The position numbers and the translations under genes are program-made. Source: Diorhabda sublineata (lineage: Eukaryota; Arthropoda; Insecta; Coleoptera; Chrysomelidae). Taken from it: a DNA stretch of 64,000 bases. The DNA lies in assembly GCF_026230105.1 (NCBI RefSeq), contig NC_079476.1, forward strand, positions 24,294,559 through 24,358,558, read 5' to 3'. The notes under the pieces are model-generated. The model worked only from the letters and a program-made list of their open reading frames with translations. It was not told where the DNA came from and did not search any database. Shown one piece after another: positions 33,981-47,370 of the stretch; position 1 is the first letter of the stretch; each line of letters opens with the position of its first letter.

Positions 33981-34080
33981 CGAATATAGCCGAAGTGGCT
34001 AGGATGCGAGAAGCACGTGCCTCGGCATACATTCACATTCTGTTGTGTTTACGATTCCAAACTCAAACTGTATCAAGGGA
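33981..34080 (+). repeat. Possible tRNA-derived SINE head
   Basis: AGCCGAAGTGGCTAGGATGC resembles a tRNA-type A box (TGGCTAGGATG). About 60 bases downstream, GTTTACGATTCCAAAC resembles a weak B box (GGTTCGAnTCC). The spacing suits a tRNA-derived SINE promoter. No clear 3' tail or target duplication was found and the B box is poor, so chance similarity is possible. It does not fold as a functional tRNA. Confidence 0.25.
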
Positions 34081-36980
34081 CTACCAATTTCGATTTATTA
34101 CAGCAAACTTTGGTATCCAATAATCGTAAATTGTTCTACAGAATCCACATATGGATAGAGAAAATAAAATAATGCCGTTGTTCACAAAATTTCAAAGAGA
34201 TTTTACGTACGTACGCATCCAATGGAACAAACGGATATTTTGTAATGGTTTCTGAACCTTTTGTAGTCTACAAATTATCTACAATGCTCAAAATAGAATA
34301 TCAATGCATTTTCTTGTGTTTATTAACATACTCACGATAAATGGATTTTTAAAATTTTATTCCGTTTTTGAAAATAATAATTCGTGCAGGAGTAAACGAT
34401 ATACGATAATAAAGTTTTTAGTTTATTATTTATTTGTGAATTACGTGGATTAATCATAATCATAAGTAACATTGTGTCAGCTTTATTTTATTTTAAAAAC
34501 AGAATTGTCTTTACCATTCATTAGCTGGGACGACGACAAGGTGAAAATAACAACTTATATACTATCTGGCATACAGACAGTGATTATTTGTTAGAGACAC
34601 TTCTACAAAACGATCAAATTATAACTATTTATAAGAAGTGGAAAAATTATATGATTCATGCATCGATTTCGTAAAATAGTTTAAATAATTACAACTTCAA
34701 CATAATTTTTTGGATCATTTTAAGATCATGTATCGTTCACTCTTTCCTTTTATTGTTTATTGTGTTGTCAATTTTTTTTTCAAATACCTTAAATGTTATT
34801 TGAGGCTGTACAAACCTGATAAGACTTTGTTTTACTCATGTTAATATATTTCTCAAATCTGCTTTGTTTATAGGTCCCCAGGACCCCTTTTGATTTTTAG
34901 CGTTTTTCATATTAATCTGTAGCTGATTTTACAAAGGGGCTTACGTCCTTCAAATGGTTTATCAGTACATACTTGAGCAAATATGCCCGCTACTTCATTT
35001 CTTTTCTCCACAGTGTATATTTCTGCTTGAACAACATTGTCCAAGCTTTTTGTGGACCCTTAACTTAAGCTCCTAATCCAATTTTTTCATCTGTTGCCTC
35101 GATGCCTTTTTTTCGCGGATTTTGATTTTTGGGGACTTACACGATTATCAAATACCATTTATTTCATTTAACACTACCAATGGTAATTTTCCAAGGTTTT
35201 TAAGGTTGGAATCACTGTTTTCTTTGACTTCTGAGGAAAAGCAACAACGAGAACTTACAAGATGAGTAGAGCTTTATATACAAAACCAATTCCAAGAAGG
35301 GAATAATTCGTCATTATCTTAATCCAAATGCACAATAAAATCATTCGTTTCTTATTTCTTTTATAATAATTTTAATTTGAAAATTTACTCTTCCACATCA
35401 TTGTGCGATAAAACTGTCCGTTTTCACAATAATTGATTAAAGTGGAGGTATGAAGCTAATGGATTTTTAATGAAATAGGAAATTTAAACGACGATTTTTC
35501 ATTCCAGAATTATGCGGTTTTAATTCAATTATGTCTAATTATAAAGTTTTAAAATGCCGGAATTATCATTTCAAATATTCAAACGTCAAAAAATGCGGTA
35601 CATAATTTAGTAGCCGAAAATTCAGTTAAGTGAAAAATGATGTAATATTGAGAAGATTTTAGTGTCACTTCAAGAAAATATTCACAGATTAGCTTTTTCG
35701 TAAACTCTGTCATCGTCTTATTATTGCACAATTTGATTCAGTTTAGTAGGTAGTTATCCTATTTTAAAATAAAAAGAAAAAAGTGTCCACCTATTCATAT
35801 GAGAATGTGACAATTTTTTGCTGGAAAAAGATTCTTAGTAACATGAATTTTAGTCATAAAACATCTTCGAGTTGTATAGTCAAAATTTCGAATGTAGATT
35901 GATAGTTATTTATCAAAAATGACGTTCTATTTGTAGATTAATCTTCTATCTAAACTGGTTTCCAGAAGAAAAATTGAATGGTTTTTAATTCATAAAAATA
36001 ATATTTCACTATCTTGTTAATTTTTTCAATAGATATTTCCATTTAATTAAAGAGTAATGTTAACAGAGAGGTCAACAAGAAAATAACGCTATCAGTTAGG
36101 AACTGGTTTTATTTACAAACCCAACTGGAACCGTTAGATTTTCTAGATTAGAGGTAATTTTGATTATTGTGCGGAAATCACGGCAATATCTTTGAACTCC
36201 TTTTGTTCTTACAGGAAAGGGCTTTCCAGTGGTTTCATCGATTTAACGAACTTTACGTGATTCATTCGATGAAGAGAAAACACAGACTTTAACACCTATC
36301 AATTATTTCAAACGAGATTAGGGGAAATGCGGTTAATGGATTACGGATATTAATATTGATCAAACAAAATATTTTAGATTGTAGATAACAAATAGAATGA
36401 CATGCGATAACAACGCTTGGTTATACTAACACCTTTATCCATTAAAAAAACGCGTTCTCCCCATTGTTGCATGCGTATAAAGTAGCAAATTAAGTATCGT
36501 AACAATCGTAGATTTCTATCAAATTAGTCGTCAAGAAATTAATCAAAGGAACTAAGTATATCATTTGATGAATTGAATAATAGTTTTAAAAATAACTGAA
36601 TCTAAAATAAAAACTAGATCAATCGTTATACAAAATCATCAGCGATATAAATTAGTATTCAATTTTCAAAACTATAATTCCAAAAACTTTGGATATATGA
36701 GTTACAGAAAACCTAGGACGACAAGAATATTAATGAAGTTCCTTCCATTTATGGAATTATTTCGGAAAAACTTGTGGTGGAATAGCTTTTACCTAATATT
36801 TCATTACTATCAGTGATAAATATGGGTAAAACTGAATAGAGCAAATTATATATGAGTTCTTGGACTCATGTAGTAAAAATCTTCATGCACACGTCAGTGA
36901 CAAGTCTCAACAAAGTTTTAACATGCTGCTTCGATACACTTTATTATAACAGAGCTCGAAAGACTACTTAGTCAAGTTAT
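34081..36980. other. No gene seen
   Basis: AT-rich noncoding DNA. A short TACG tandem lies at 34207-34216. On the minus strand near 35035-34930 a short frame containing EIYTVEKRNEVAGIFAQV is open but unrecognised and lacks splice support. Confidence 0.4.
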
Positions 36981-36984
36981 TTTG

Positions 36985-37482
36985 ACAAATATCTCAAATT
37001 GAGTTTCGCTCTCTTATGAAATGGTTGACTAATGAAACATTAAAACCAACACAAATCAAAAATACAATGGAGGGTGTTTACGGTGAGTTTTGTCCACCAT
37101 TTCCAACAATTAAAAATTGGTTTAAGTTTCGCAACACAAGAAATTGCAGGAACGGCATTTCCAAGTGTTCTAAGGATCCTACATGAGCATTTAAATATAG
37201 TGTTTCACTATGATCCGACTTCCCAATGACTTTCCATGGAGTAGCATGGAAAAGAGCGCATGCCAAAGAAATCAAAGATCACGAGAAGCACCAAAAACGT
37301 GAAGGCTACAATATTTTGGGACTTGATTGATTTCGAGAAACTAAATACAACCGTGATCGTGGTGTGCGAATATTTTGACTCTAAGCCGCATCATATTTTC
37401 ATAGTGACATAGAAGCTTTAGTCAGACGTACTGAAAAGCTGGAAAATGTATCGAAATAAAGGAAGAATATGTTGAAAAATAA
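36985..37482 (+). mobile_element. Mariner transposase pseudogene with both ends of the protein
   Basis: Plus-strand translation starts FRSLMKWLTNETLKPTQIKN followed by GVYGEFCPPFPTIKNWFK, the N-terminal first helix-turn-helix of mariner transposases. Next is EIAGTAFPSVLRILHEHLN, the second helix-turn-helix. A large internal gap follows. Then PKKSKITRSTKNVKATIFWD matches the region carrying the second catalytic Asp context (KVMATVFWD), and CIEIKEEYVEK plus stop at 37480-37482 is an intact mariner C-terminus. Stops, frame changes and internal deletion make it inactive. The minus open frame 37078-37275 is a shadow. Terminal repeats were not recognised. Confidence 0.78.
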
Positions 37483-40385
37483 TCACAGTTTTTTTCATGA
37501 ACGTTAGGCTAGGAATTCATGTTTTATCAATTTTTTTCGTATTGAAATCCACATAAGTAAGAATTTTAATACAAATTTTATGTTTATCTTTTCCTTCCAG
37601 CTATTTACCTTTTCTTTTCACCTCTTCCTCCATGAGATAATCAATTTGACTCTGGACTTTCACCAGCGTCGCTCTTTCGTCCGATTTTTTCTTTCATTCT
37701 TTCTTTTCTAATTATTGCTTAGTAATTTTTTTAAGTTTATTTTGCGGTACGGTTTTGGAGAATTCAGGCTCTATTTTTGAGCCTCCATTTTCTTTTCTTC
37801 TCCTCTTGGTACCTAATTATATTATGAATCGTTTTTTTTTTAATTCATTATTATACCTCTAAAAATTTCTGAACGCAGCAAAAAAAGTAAAATCATCATT
37901 GTAACTTGTGATATACGAAGGACTAAATTTCCTTCGTGGTTTTCACTTTGAAAGTTCGGTTCTCATAAGAAATCGAGCCCAGTTTATATTTAAGAGAGTA
38001 ATTTGTTTTCTATGTTTTTTTATTCAATATTTATTTGTACCAAGTTATAGGATGATGGAAAAACCTCTGAAGGATGTTATTGAATAGGTAAAAGCTTGAA
38101 TTTTAAATAAAAAATGCTACTTTCACACTTTATAAGTGTAAATAGAAATTTTATTTCTTCATTTTGTAAAAAAGTTATCATATGTTGAGGAATTGTTGGG
38201 ATAAAATACCCACACCCCAATACGAGAAGCTAGTTCATCGTTATTCATCATAAAAGGCAAACAATTTGTTGACAAAATTTTTGTTAATTACTCTAGATCC
38301 ATTCAAGTTTTTTATTTACTACCTTCCTAAAATTGACCTCATATAATATTTTATCGGGTTCTATTTATATAATTTGTTGTAACTGTCTATAAAAGATTCA
38401 GTTATAGATTTATTCAATGGAGAAAAATAGATCTGTAGCCCCTCAGTAACTCCTTCACTGCCTACTTTTAAATTGATTGAAATGCTAATATATTTCAACG
38501 AAGACTGATGGTTGATTTCCCCTAGATTTTAAATACTGAATTTTTTTCCTTCTGTATAATAATTGATGATACCTTTTCATTCCGTTTTTTAATTGACCGT
38601 TCGAGAAATTCACAAAGGGAGGAAGGGTTCACTTTTTATTTTTCGAGGTAGGATAACTAGGGTTGAAATGTCAATTATTGTTCCTTATTGGGAGTTTCCA
38701 TTATGGCTGCGTCTTGAGCGACACAAAAGAAAATCGAGATAAAATAAGTCGAAGCAAGGAGGGTATTATTAAAAGCAATTAAGTTAATTGAATTGTATAA
38801 AAAATAAGATGGGAAGTTTTTATTCAACATTAGATATATGATGAAGAAATGAGGAAATTTTTCAAAATTCTCGCTAATTCTCGCGATAAGGTACTCTTCG
38901 AAAAATGGTATTCACGCGTTTATTTTCTTAAGGAAATCCCAACCCTTTTAGCAGGCTTTCTGTTCTTTCTCGGGTAAAAATTTTTGGTTTTTCACTTCTT
39001 GGAATGTTCAAACATAGTTTCTCGTTTTCATATTCGTGTATAGAACGGTAAATATTTTGGTTTGGAAAAATGGTGGGTTAAGGATCTTTTTCTTATTTCC
39101 AATTTATAAGATTTTGATGCAACTGACATAAAAGAGAATTTATCTAGCTAATTCCAAGAAAATAAACAATTTATTCTTTGCAAAGCCATTTTGTATTATT
39201 ATAATCTATTTTTATACTCCTTGATTTTTTACAAAAGCTATTGGGACATACGTTACACAAAAAAATATGTTTTGTGGACTGAAAAAGTATGTAGTTTTTT
39301 TCTGGTCTGTCTCTTTTTTATTTTTTGCCAATTTCTGAATCCCACACTCTCTTAACGTATTTTGAATCTTCTATTTTTAGTAAAAAATAGAAATTCAAGA
39401 AATCACGTAATCTTGGGATCTTGTCGTATTTGTACATTTGTTAATTCATACTTTTTTGTAGACCTCTCACTCGCCTAAAATATTTCATCGCTGCAGGTTG
39501 CAATGCAATGCACTTTTTTGCCTATTAGTGAAAAACCATTTTCCACATCCGTGAATCATTATTAGTCTATAAATTGATTATAAACTATTGGCTTCTTCTT
39601 TAAAACCATTTTTTCATTGATTAAGCGCTTGTTTATGCTGTAAAATATATTTAAAGGGTTCGCAATTATCTTTGAAAAATGGTATACATAGCACCCCACA
39701 TGTTTAATAGAATTTCCGTTTGATTATTGTTTAAAGTGTGATTTTTTTAACAAAACCGAGAAAACATGTAAACTTCATTCGACGTAATTCAACTTTAATC
39801 AAAAATACTTGTATTTATCTCCAATTGTAACATAGTTAAGAGGATGTTTTTGTCGTATTCCTATGCACAATGAAAGAAAATAGATTATTGAATTAGAACA
39901 AATAACCTTGTATTTTTACCTTCGCTACTCTGTTAAGTTTAATCTATTTAAATCAACAATCTCAGGCGAAACTCACTGAAAGGGATTTGAAAAATCCCTT
40001 AACAAAACAAGTGAACCGCTTGCTTGATTGATTTACTTTTCTCTACTCCCAAACACGTTCCTAATTGGCCTAATCTTGTTTTGGTGGCTTGTAGTAGGAA
40101 ATGGAATGATGAAATCCCAGGTTTACTTTTTTTCTCAGTATTTAAGAAAATAAAATTTTGCCACTACCTGCTGAATTGGAGTTGAAGAGAACGCTAATGA
40201 AAATCTTGTCTTAATTCCGAACTATTGGGACAGTGTTTCTAGGGGATTTGGGAAACTTTAAAATAATTGAAAAAGTGAAGTGGATTTATCTTCATTTGAT
40301 GCTCTGGTTACAAGCAAGTTTGTTGATACTTGAACGGTTGAAACGTAGAGAACATTATCGAGATATCAACATTTTGTTGATAAAT
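37483..40385. other. No gene seen
   Basis: AT-rich DNA with T/C-rich tracts at 37570-37860. No exon or element termini recognised. Confidence 0.45.
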
Positions 40386-40388
40386 CAG

Positions 40389-40455
40389 TTTGATTTTAAG
40401 TCTCTTCATTAGTTTCGATAAAAAAGTATAAATTGACGTTTCACTTCATCAAAAT
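40389..40455. repeat. Single arm of the foldback repeat also present at 51.5 kb
   Basis: TTGATTTTAAGTCTCTTC..., then, after a variable A/T-rich spacer, AAATTGACGTTTCACTTCAT, follows the same order as the left arm of the foldback element at 51504-51683 (TTGATTTTAGGTCTCTTCTG ... AAATTGACGTTTCGACTTAT). There is no facing arm, so this is a half copy or a differently broken member of the same family. Confidence 0.5.
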
Positions 40456-43400
40456 ATGACTTGAAATTGTAACTATATATTTTTCTATACCCTTGTCTGT
40501 AAACGTCTACTGTTAACATTCCTAGTAAATGACATTTAACAATAACATGCACGTAATGAAATCTCATAACATACAGGTGCGTTTTGAGAAGAAAACTTCT
40601 TGGTTCAATTAAATTACAATCAAATTTTTATATACGTAAGACGTTATTTGATCTATTTACATAAATTTCGTCAATTGCAAAAAAAAACTTTTAGCATTAG
40701 CGAGAAATATTTAGGATTGAAAGAGTGATTCCCCTAAATGTAGGCAGCACATTATACAATTTCTTTATAAATAGGACACGTTTTCTGAAGTAGCATGCTA
40801 TGGCGGCTAGGTGGATAAAATTTTTCGCTTCGTGCGTAATGGGTAACTCACATTTCTTGTTACGTAATATACTATAAATGAATTAACAATTAGAACAAGA
40901 AAGACTTTCTTACAAACTGCAAGAGACGAAACGAAGAAATCGACAACCATTACGAATGCTAGAAACGGGATTCATAGTCCCCAAAGATTATCTAAGACAA
41001 TATAAGGAAGGATGTGCTGCCTCGAAATCAAAGTAGGAAAGGGAAACTTGAGCATTGAGCCTATCAAATCACTGCTAATCGAGAATCGGTAACATTACCT
41101 TGTCAGACCTTCCGTTCTCTCCCGATATCGTCTACTTCTGTTGGATTTTTGGACTTCCCATCAGCTATCCACTCCAATTGTCTCTACGATACTTGCATTT
41201 CTAACGGTTACTTTTCTTTTTCATCTGCCATTCAGTGTTTGTAGCACTCAGATTGCCACTAGTGATGTTGAAGCTTGTGCAACATTACGTTCATGCAAAA
41301 TCAAACTATCTTTCAGGTCGTAGTACATATATACGTTTTCAAATTGATAAATCCCCGTATGATTGTTTTTCTTATTGTCCTGTTTTCTATTTCAATGTTC
41401 TCAATTTCGTATGTAATTCCTAATGAATTTGCGGCATTAGTTTTGATGTATGTTCAAGTAGCGTTAATACTATAATTGACCCGTTCGAAAGTTTTGAACA
41501 ACACGCTTTTCCGTACAAAATTTATAGCGGTTCGGTATTTTATCCCAAACTTTATTCATGGTAATAGAAGTTAGTAGAAGTACCTGAAGCAAGTTATGTA
41601 TTCGGTGGATTATGGATTCGTATATATATAAAATAACGAATAATGCACCGCCGTTTTCATCATTAAAATAATTTTGAGTTATACAATGAAAAAAAAAATA
41701 ACTTTGTTGGTCGCTAATTAAATTCCAAAAGTTGGTTGAAAGTTTTTGGGAAAAATCCTCGGGGAATATCCCTACAAATTTGTGGGATAATAAATATAAA
41801 AACATATCTTGGAAATTAATATTGTAATCCTAGTGAATCAAGAGGTTTTATCACAGCGACAATCTTTCATTTTATTCTGCTTAAGATCCCTCCAACCAAA
41901 TTAGTTGCTTTTCATATATTTTGTCTTCAGGAACCAAATATTTATGTATTTGCTGCTTTTTCGGCATATTTAATAATAAAAGTCACTCAAACTTTTAGTG
42001 TCAAACATCATAGTTATATCTTGTCTACAATCTTTTGAACAGTTGGTACATTTTTTTGATATCTAATAAGTATTGTTGTAAGAGTTGATGATGTAGAACT
42101 GAATGTACAAAGAAACATTTGACATTTTGAGAAAACAACAAACAAATTTTTACTATCGATAGATTGTGGTTATCTTTTGATCTGCCGCTGCCATTAAAAA
42201 ATTATTTTGACAGAATATTTTTTGACTGACTGACTGGAACATTATTCTTTTCATATGTAGTGCAGAGAGATAATAAGTTGGACCCGTTCAATGGAAAAAA
42301 GCATAGGAGCATATCTACGAAAGTTATAATGATTTAGAAGTATTGCTTATTCCGAGAAATTCATGCTACTAAAGACAAGATAATTTTTTAAACTATATTT
42401 CACTTTTTAGTTTCTTAATTGATACCACCCTCGTATGATCGCTTTGATGCTTATATACCTACATCTCGTCGAAACATCGTTGTAAAGGCTGATCAAGTAC
42501 CTTCGATCGTGCCTTTAATATTACTGGGCAGGTTAGCCCATGTGTTACTGGTCAACGTGTCTGCAATTTCTACTCCATGCCCCAGAAGCATTCCGTATTG
42601 TTCATGATGACTATACATTCCGTGTCCGGTTTAAAAAACAGTCAAAAATCATATTTTACGCTCATTTAAGTGAACAGGGGATTCGTAAGACAGACAGACA
42701 GTGTCTTAGCTTGTATCATGTCATGTTTTCATTTATTTCCATAGTGACTTGTACGAAAACTTTTCGGAAATGTGATAGTTAAACTTTTGGTTATATCAAA
42801 AATAGGCTTTGGGATAGCTTGACTAATGATTTTTTTGGTTGTCTGAGTAACCGGGCATTAAAATCTTGCAGTCGTCGCTACATTTCATGTACCTGAATAG
42901 AAACTTGGTTGTGCTGATAAAAACTAATTGATCAATGTATTCAATAAATTAAACTTTAGACTGCCTAATATATTTAGATAGCAGTCGTAAAAAACTTCCA
43001 ACGAAAACTATAAGTATAATTTAATGATAATGAATATCAAACAGTTTTAGAGTAATCCGGGATGAAATTAATGTAATAATTACATAGGTGTAAAAGTTAC
43101 GGTTAGTTCTCTGGAACGCAAAAGGCATTATATAAAAATACAACTGGGATTTGGGTTAATTCATGTGTCATGGAGTTTATATTCTACAGTTAACGAGAAC
43201 GTTAATAAAATGACAGGGTAGTTTAATTGTGATAAGCTCAAATCATGAAAACCGACAATTAGGGCTAATTTACCCTCGTGATGGAACAATTGCTATCGGT
43301 TTATGTCCATAGATATAGTAAAATAATCTTATTTCAAATATCAAATCTGCTATCAATCTGATACAAATTATCCGAAACATACCTGATAAGCTTATTTGAA

Positions 43401-43619
43401 AAATGTTATTTCCAGTCGATTGGAGATAACCTTCGATGATAATGATATATTTGAATAATCAAAAAAATTTAGATTGACGATAACAGCACTAGGATTTAAT
43501 GCGCTATTCAAGAGGATCCGAGCTCAAACCCATAATATAGATAGACGTTTAGACTCCGTAATTTTGATTTTGAAGTTCTTGAATACCCCAAATCTATTTC
43601 AAACTCACGTGAAATGATA
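40456..43619. other. No gene supported
   Basis: Noncoding DNA with modestly GC-richer islands at 40900-41180 and 42420-42620. Plus frames at 42419-42607 and 42540-42782 (contains EAFRIVHDDYTFRVRF) and a minus frame at 41470-41805 are unrecognised and lack convincing splice signals. A (CAGA)n-like short tandem lies at 42690-42702. Confidence 0.35.
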
Positions 43620-43960
43620 CAGCATGAAATTTCCAAATCCTTTCTTGCTATTATCCGCAAATGTTTCAGTTTGACTTTTTTATAAGAAATACTGTTCAAC
43701 TGTTTTTGAGGCCAAACGTAAGGTTGCTTGACTTGATATAATAGTTCATATAACATAGCTCGAAAAATTCATTCTCTTCTTGTATTTCACGACCTCAAAA
43801 TATAGTTTATACTTATACCAAATAACCTACTTATGGATAAGTACAATAGTTATTGGTAGGTGTGTTCTTCTAAACTAATATATCATGAAATTTTCAAATC
43901 CTCTTTCGCTAGTGTCCACAAATGTGTCATTTTGACCTTTTTACAAAAAAACTTAACCTC
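43620..43960 (+). repeat. Diverged direct repeat, two copies about 270 bases apart
   Basis: Segments beginning at about 43621 and 43895 share CATGAAATTTyCAAATCCTy, then TTTCkTGCTA/TTTCGCTAG, then a TCCrCAAATGT motif and a TTTGACyTTTTTAyAA tail. Each matched block is about 65 bases. No protein is encoded; this is either an old duplication or two copies of one repeat. Confidence 0.55.
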
Positions 43961-44867
43961 AGAAACGAAAGTTTCATGAATATAAAGGACTTTTCTTTGA
44001 AAGAGTCTTCCGAAAGCTGAGAATTTCATATTAGTGAAATTTATGGATACTTCTCAACATATTTTAATATCTCTTTGAAAAGAATAATAAGATTACCTAT
44101 TACACTATGAAATATTATCTTACTTCTTATATGTATATATAAAGTAACCAGATTAGTATCTGGTATATATTTTATTTCATAAAATCACTAGAAATGAACA
44201 TAACTGATAGAAATTTGATAATTCTATCACGCACAATAATTTTTTATAGCAAATATAACTCGAGTACTGATGGGAAACATTTCAATTCATTTATTTCCTT
44301 CAGTCTAAACATGACTTTCAATAAATTTTTCACTCTCCAACCTACGTTCGGCAAGTGAATTAGAGTATTAAAAGTTTACCATTAATCATGTTCCATGTTT
44401 CAATTTCAAAGTAACCGGTTCTTTGCTACTGAATCATTTCTTTTTCATCGATTCTTACATGAAACTTCCGGAGTATATATTCCAGTTTCATATTCTTTTT
44501 CTACGTGTTCATACAAGGTTCTCGTAAAATTGAGGTTATGAATCGTTATTTCATTTACTCTTTATAACATTTTTAATAAATATATGCAAATTATTACGTA
44601 CGAAAATAAATAAAGAGAAAAAAGGTGAAACAAATTGTTCATTTTGTATTCCTAAAAGCTTTTGGTGAAATATTCAGGAACAACTGTTTGTGTCACAAAA
44701 AACATACATAAAAACTAGAAATTATGGGGCTTGTAGAAATATGAGAGAGAAACTAATGAATGAGGAAACAGGTAAGATGAATATGTCCAAACATGTTTAT
44801 AATATTTTTGAAAATATATCAAAAAATTGATATGTCGATGATTCCAAATGTTACAAATGTTGAGAAA

Positions 44868-44870
<3 letters not shown>
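43961..44870. other. No gene seen
   Basis: AT-rich noncoding DNA. Confidence 0.4.

Positions 44871-44924
<54 letters not shown>
44871..44924. repeat. (TA)27 microsatellite
   Basis: An uninterrupted run of 27 TA dinucleotides, followed by CACA and another short AT stretch. Open frames over it (IYIYIY...) are artefacts. Length is likely polymorphic. Confidence 0.97.
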
Positions 44925-44928
<4 letters not shown>

Positions 44929-46765
44929 ATATACAAATGGAGCCCTCGATCTGACAAAGTTTGCTAAGCCAAATTTTATGATCCTCGAAAGTGATACAAT
45001 TCAAGTCCAAAGCTTTTCTTGATTTGGCTTTTGCTCCAACAATAATTTCCTCGCTGTATTCACATTTTTTCTGGTATGACAACAACCACAGGATCAGCTC
45101 TGGAGGCTGAGGTGGATAGGAAAGCAAATCGATTATTGTTTTATTCGCTATATGATATACTTCATATATAGCTGGATCTTTGTTATTTCTTCTTTCTATT
45201 AATCCAATAATATACAGTTAACAAGTCAAAAAGTCGATATACAATGTGCTGTATCTATCTCAAAATATTCCTCGTGAGCTGTTGTTGTTGTTTTTTACTC
45301 AATTCGGATGGATTTTGTCTAGTCTACCGAGATGACTGACGTTCTAATTAGGGTTCACAATTATGGATTCATGTTTTAAAAATGGTTACATTTAGATATG
45401 AAAGCATGCTTCACATTTTATTTGCACAACTTTAAACAGCGTTCTGAATCATTAATCCGTGGTTGTTTCTGTCTCATTATTGAAAGGAGATTTTCCATGC
45501 TGAATTGCTGCTGTAAAAGGATGCAAAATTCTTTATATCCATAAATTTAACATTTGGTTTTTAATCACGATTCTCGAGACCCTTGTATCCTTTCGTATCC
45601 CACCGATTGCGATATTTTAATATATATAGTTTGTTTATCATTCAAAAATGGTTGATTTTCCTGGATGAAAGCCAGCTTTTCAATTAGTAATTGCTTCTAA
45701 ACTATTTTTTCCAAGTCAATTAATAGTTATAGTAATCAGAAGACGAAATTCCTTTTTGCACATTACTTATAAAACCTGATTATTGTCCATTTTGAAAATT
45801 ATAGTAAAATGTGTAAAATTCAACAGTTGTCGATTGAAATATAGTACATCAAGAGAAAAATACATACAATTACATTTTTACACGTGTCCGGAAAAGAATG
45901 TGCTTGAACGTTCAATTCCTTAAGCTTGAATAGAAAACCTAATTACAGAAAATCAACACAACAGTTTAGTGGAAAAACATTATAATCTATTTGTGACGAA
46001 CAAACCTTTTGATGCGATTAGGAAAAGTTTGGAATAGACTTTGTTTCCTTTTGATTGTTTTCACGCATATTACTCTTTATATTTGTATTTCTAGATCCTA
46101 AGCAATTCGGATTTATATCAAAAACCATCTGCTACTATATTCTAAGCAAAAAAATCCCGTGATTTCTTTTCGGATATTTCAGGATTGGAAAAAATATTCA
46201 AATAGAGTATCTAGATCTTTCTCTGCGGTATATACACACGCCCTATTTCTTTCACAGATTCACTACAATCGCAAATAGGAACGGGATGAAACCGGGAACC
46301 TTGAATAAGGAAGAAGAAGAGGGAAAAAAGCGATTTGGGAGGGATTTGTCAACTACAAAGCATTACTTTTAATCATAGTAGCGCCAAACTATATTATGGT
46401 GGATTCCGGAGGCCAACAACAAAAGCAGCCAATTTACACGCGTGATAACGGAAAATAAATTCGAGAAGAAGTAAATCTCCATTGAAAGAGACCAGGGATG
46501 TGGAAATGTATCGGAAACTGGGGTAATAATTTCTAAAACTAATAGGAATAAAACGAAATGACTTACACAAGCACTTGTAAAGTAAATATGATTTGTTGTT
46601 ACTTTATATCAGTTTTGAAAATCCTCAGTAAAATTACGTGGCTGTTTCAGAATATGGAGGCTAGCGCAGCATCCAGGGTGCAAGTGAATATCTAATTATT
46701 TCGATGAACAGTTATCCAACTGCGCCTGCGTCCGTTGATTGGAAGCATATCACTAACAGAGAATA
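44925..46765. other. No gene supported; one unrecognised minus frame
   Basis: Immediately beside the microsatellite, the minus strand at 45127-44935 is open and less biased than random: KKCEYSEEIIVGAKAKSRKA, followed by LDLNCITFEDHKIW. I do not recognise it, and its 3' side runs into the TA repeat. The rest is AT-rich noncoding DNA. Confidence 0.3.
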
Positions 46766-46767
46766 AT

Positions 46768-47370
46768 AGACGCAATACTAAATCTTGGAGGCATCTGGTA
46801 CACGGTTGGCTCCATGATAAATAGCTTTGCCGGAGCAGGTTTCTATGGAAGATACCCTAGAGTGCAATACTTAGTCTACATCATAAAAACAAAGTAATTT
46901 CCATCTATTGTTTAAACAGCAAAGCTACCATAAAAGTCATAATGGGTAAGACGGCGTTTTTTCTGAGGTGGTAAATACTTCCAGAAGAACTGGTTACAAG
47001 CAACAGCTCATTAGACCACACGATCACTTATGCACTTAGGATAGCGACGAGGTTAGTTGAGAGACTGGAATTAACAAAATCACCAATAGACTTAGAAGTC
47101 ATTAGCTAAAAGTGTAGCTATTGAATTTCTAAGTATTTTGCTCCCACGACAAACTCACCGTTGTTAGATGGAAACGTTAGACATGAGACACGCATTCTCC
47201 CTCTCTTAGCAATCAACTGCTACGCTAAAATATGCTAGAAATTTAACCCCAGCTAGACACGGTCATCTAAGAGGCATACCAGAGGCATTAGGGACAATCC
47301 GAAATACCGCAGGTGCATTGAGGAGAAAGAAACTACAGATTACGTCATAATAATGAACTCTTAAAGGTTT
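46768..47370 (+). mobile_element. Non-LTR retrotransposon RNase H and C-terminal fragment, decayed
   Basis: The plus frame from about 46778 reads GGIWYTVGSMINSFAGAGFY, continuing GRYPRVQYLVY. This is the first strand of the RNase H domain found at the end of many insect non-LTR polyproteins (WYTDGSxxxxxxGAG.YG). The catalytic Asp of YTDGS is Val here (GTT for GAT). Near 47280-47350 another frame gives NPKYRRCIEEKETTDYVI, matching the terminal 'C..C.EEEET..H' segment of the same proteins. The intervening frames contain many stops. A dead fragment truncated on both sides. Confidence 0.7.

Noticed and set aside
42419..42782. GC-richer overlapping plus frames as a gene
   Set aside because: Two different frames are open over the same DNA, neither recognised, with no supporting splice sites.
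44715..45127. Open frames rich in alternating Ile and Tyr across the TA repeat
   Set aside because: They are translations of the (TA)27 microsatellite.
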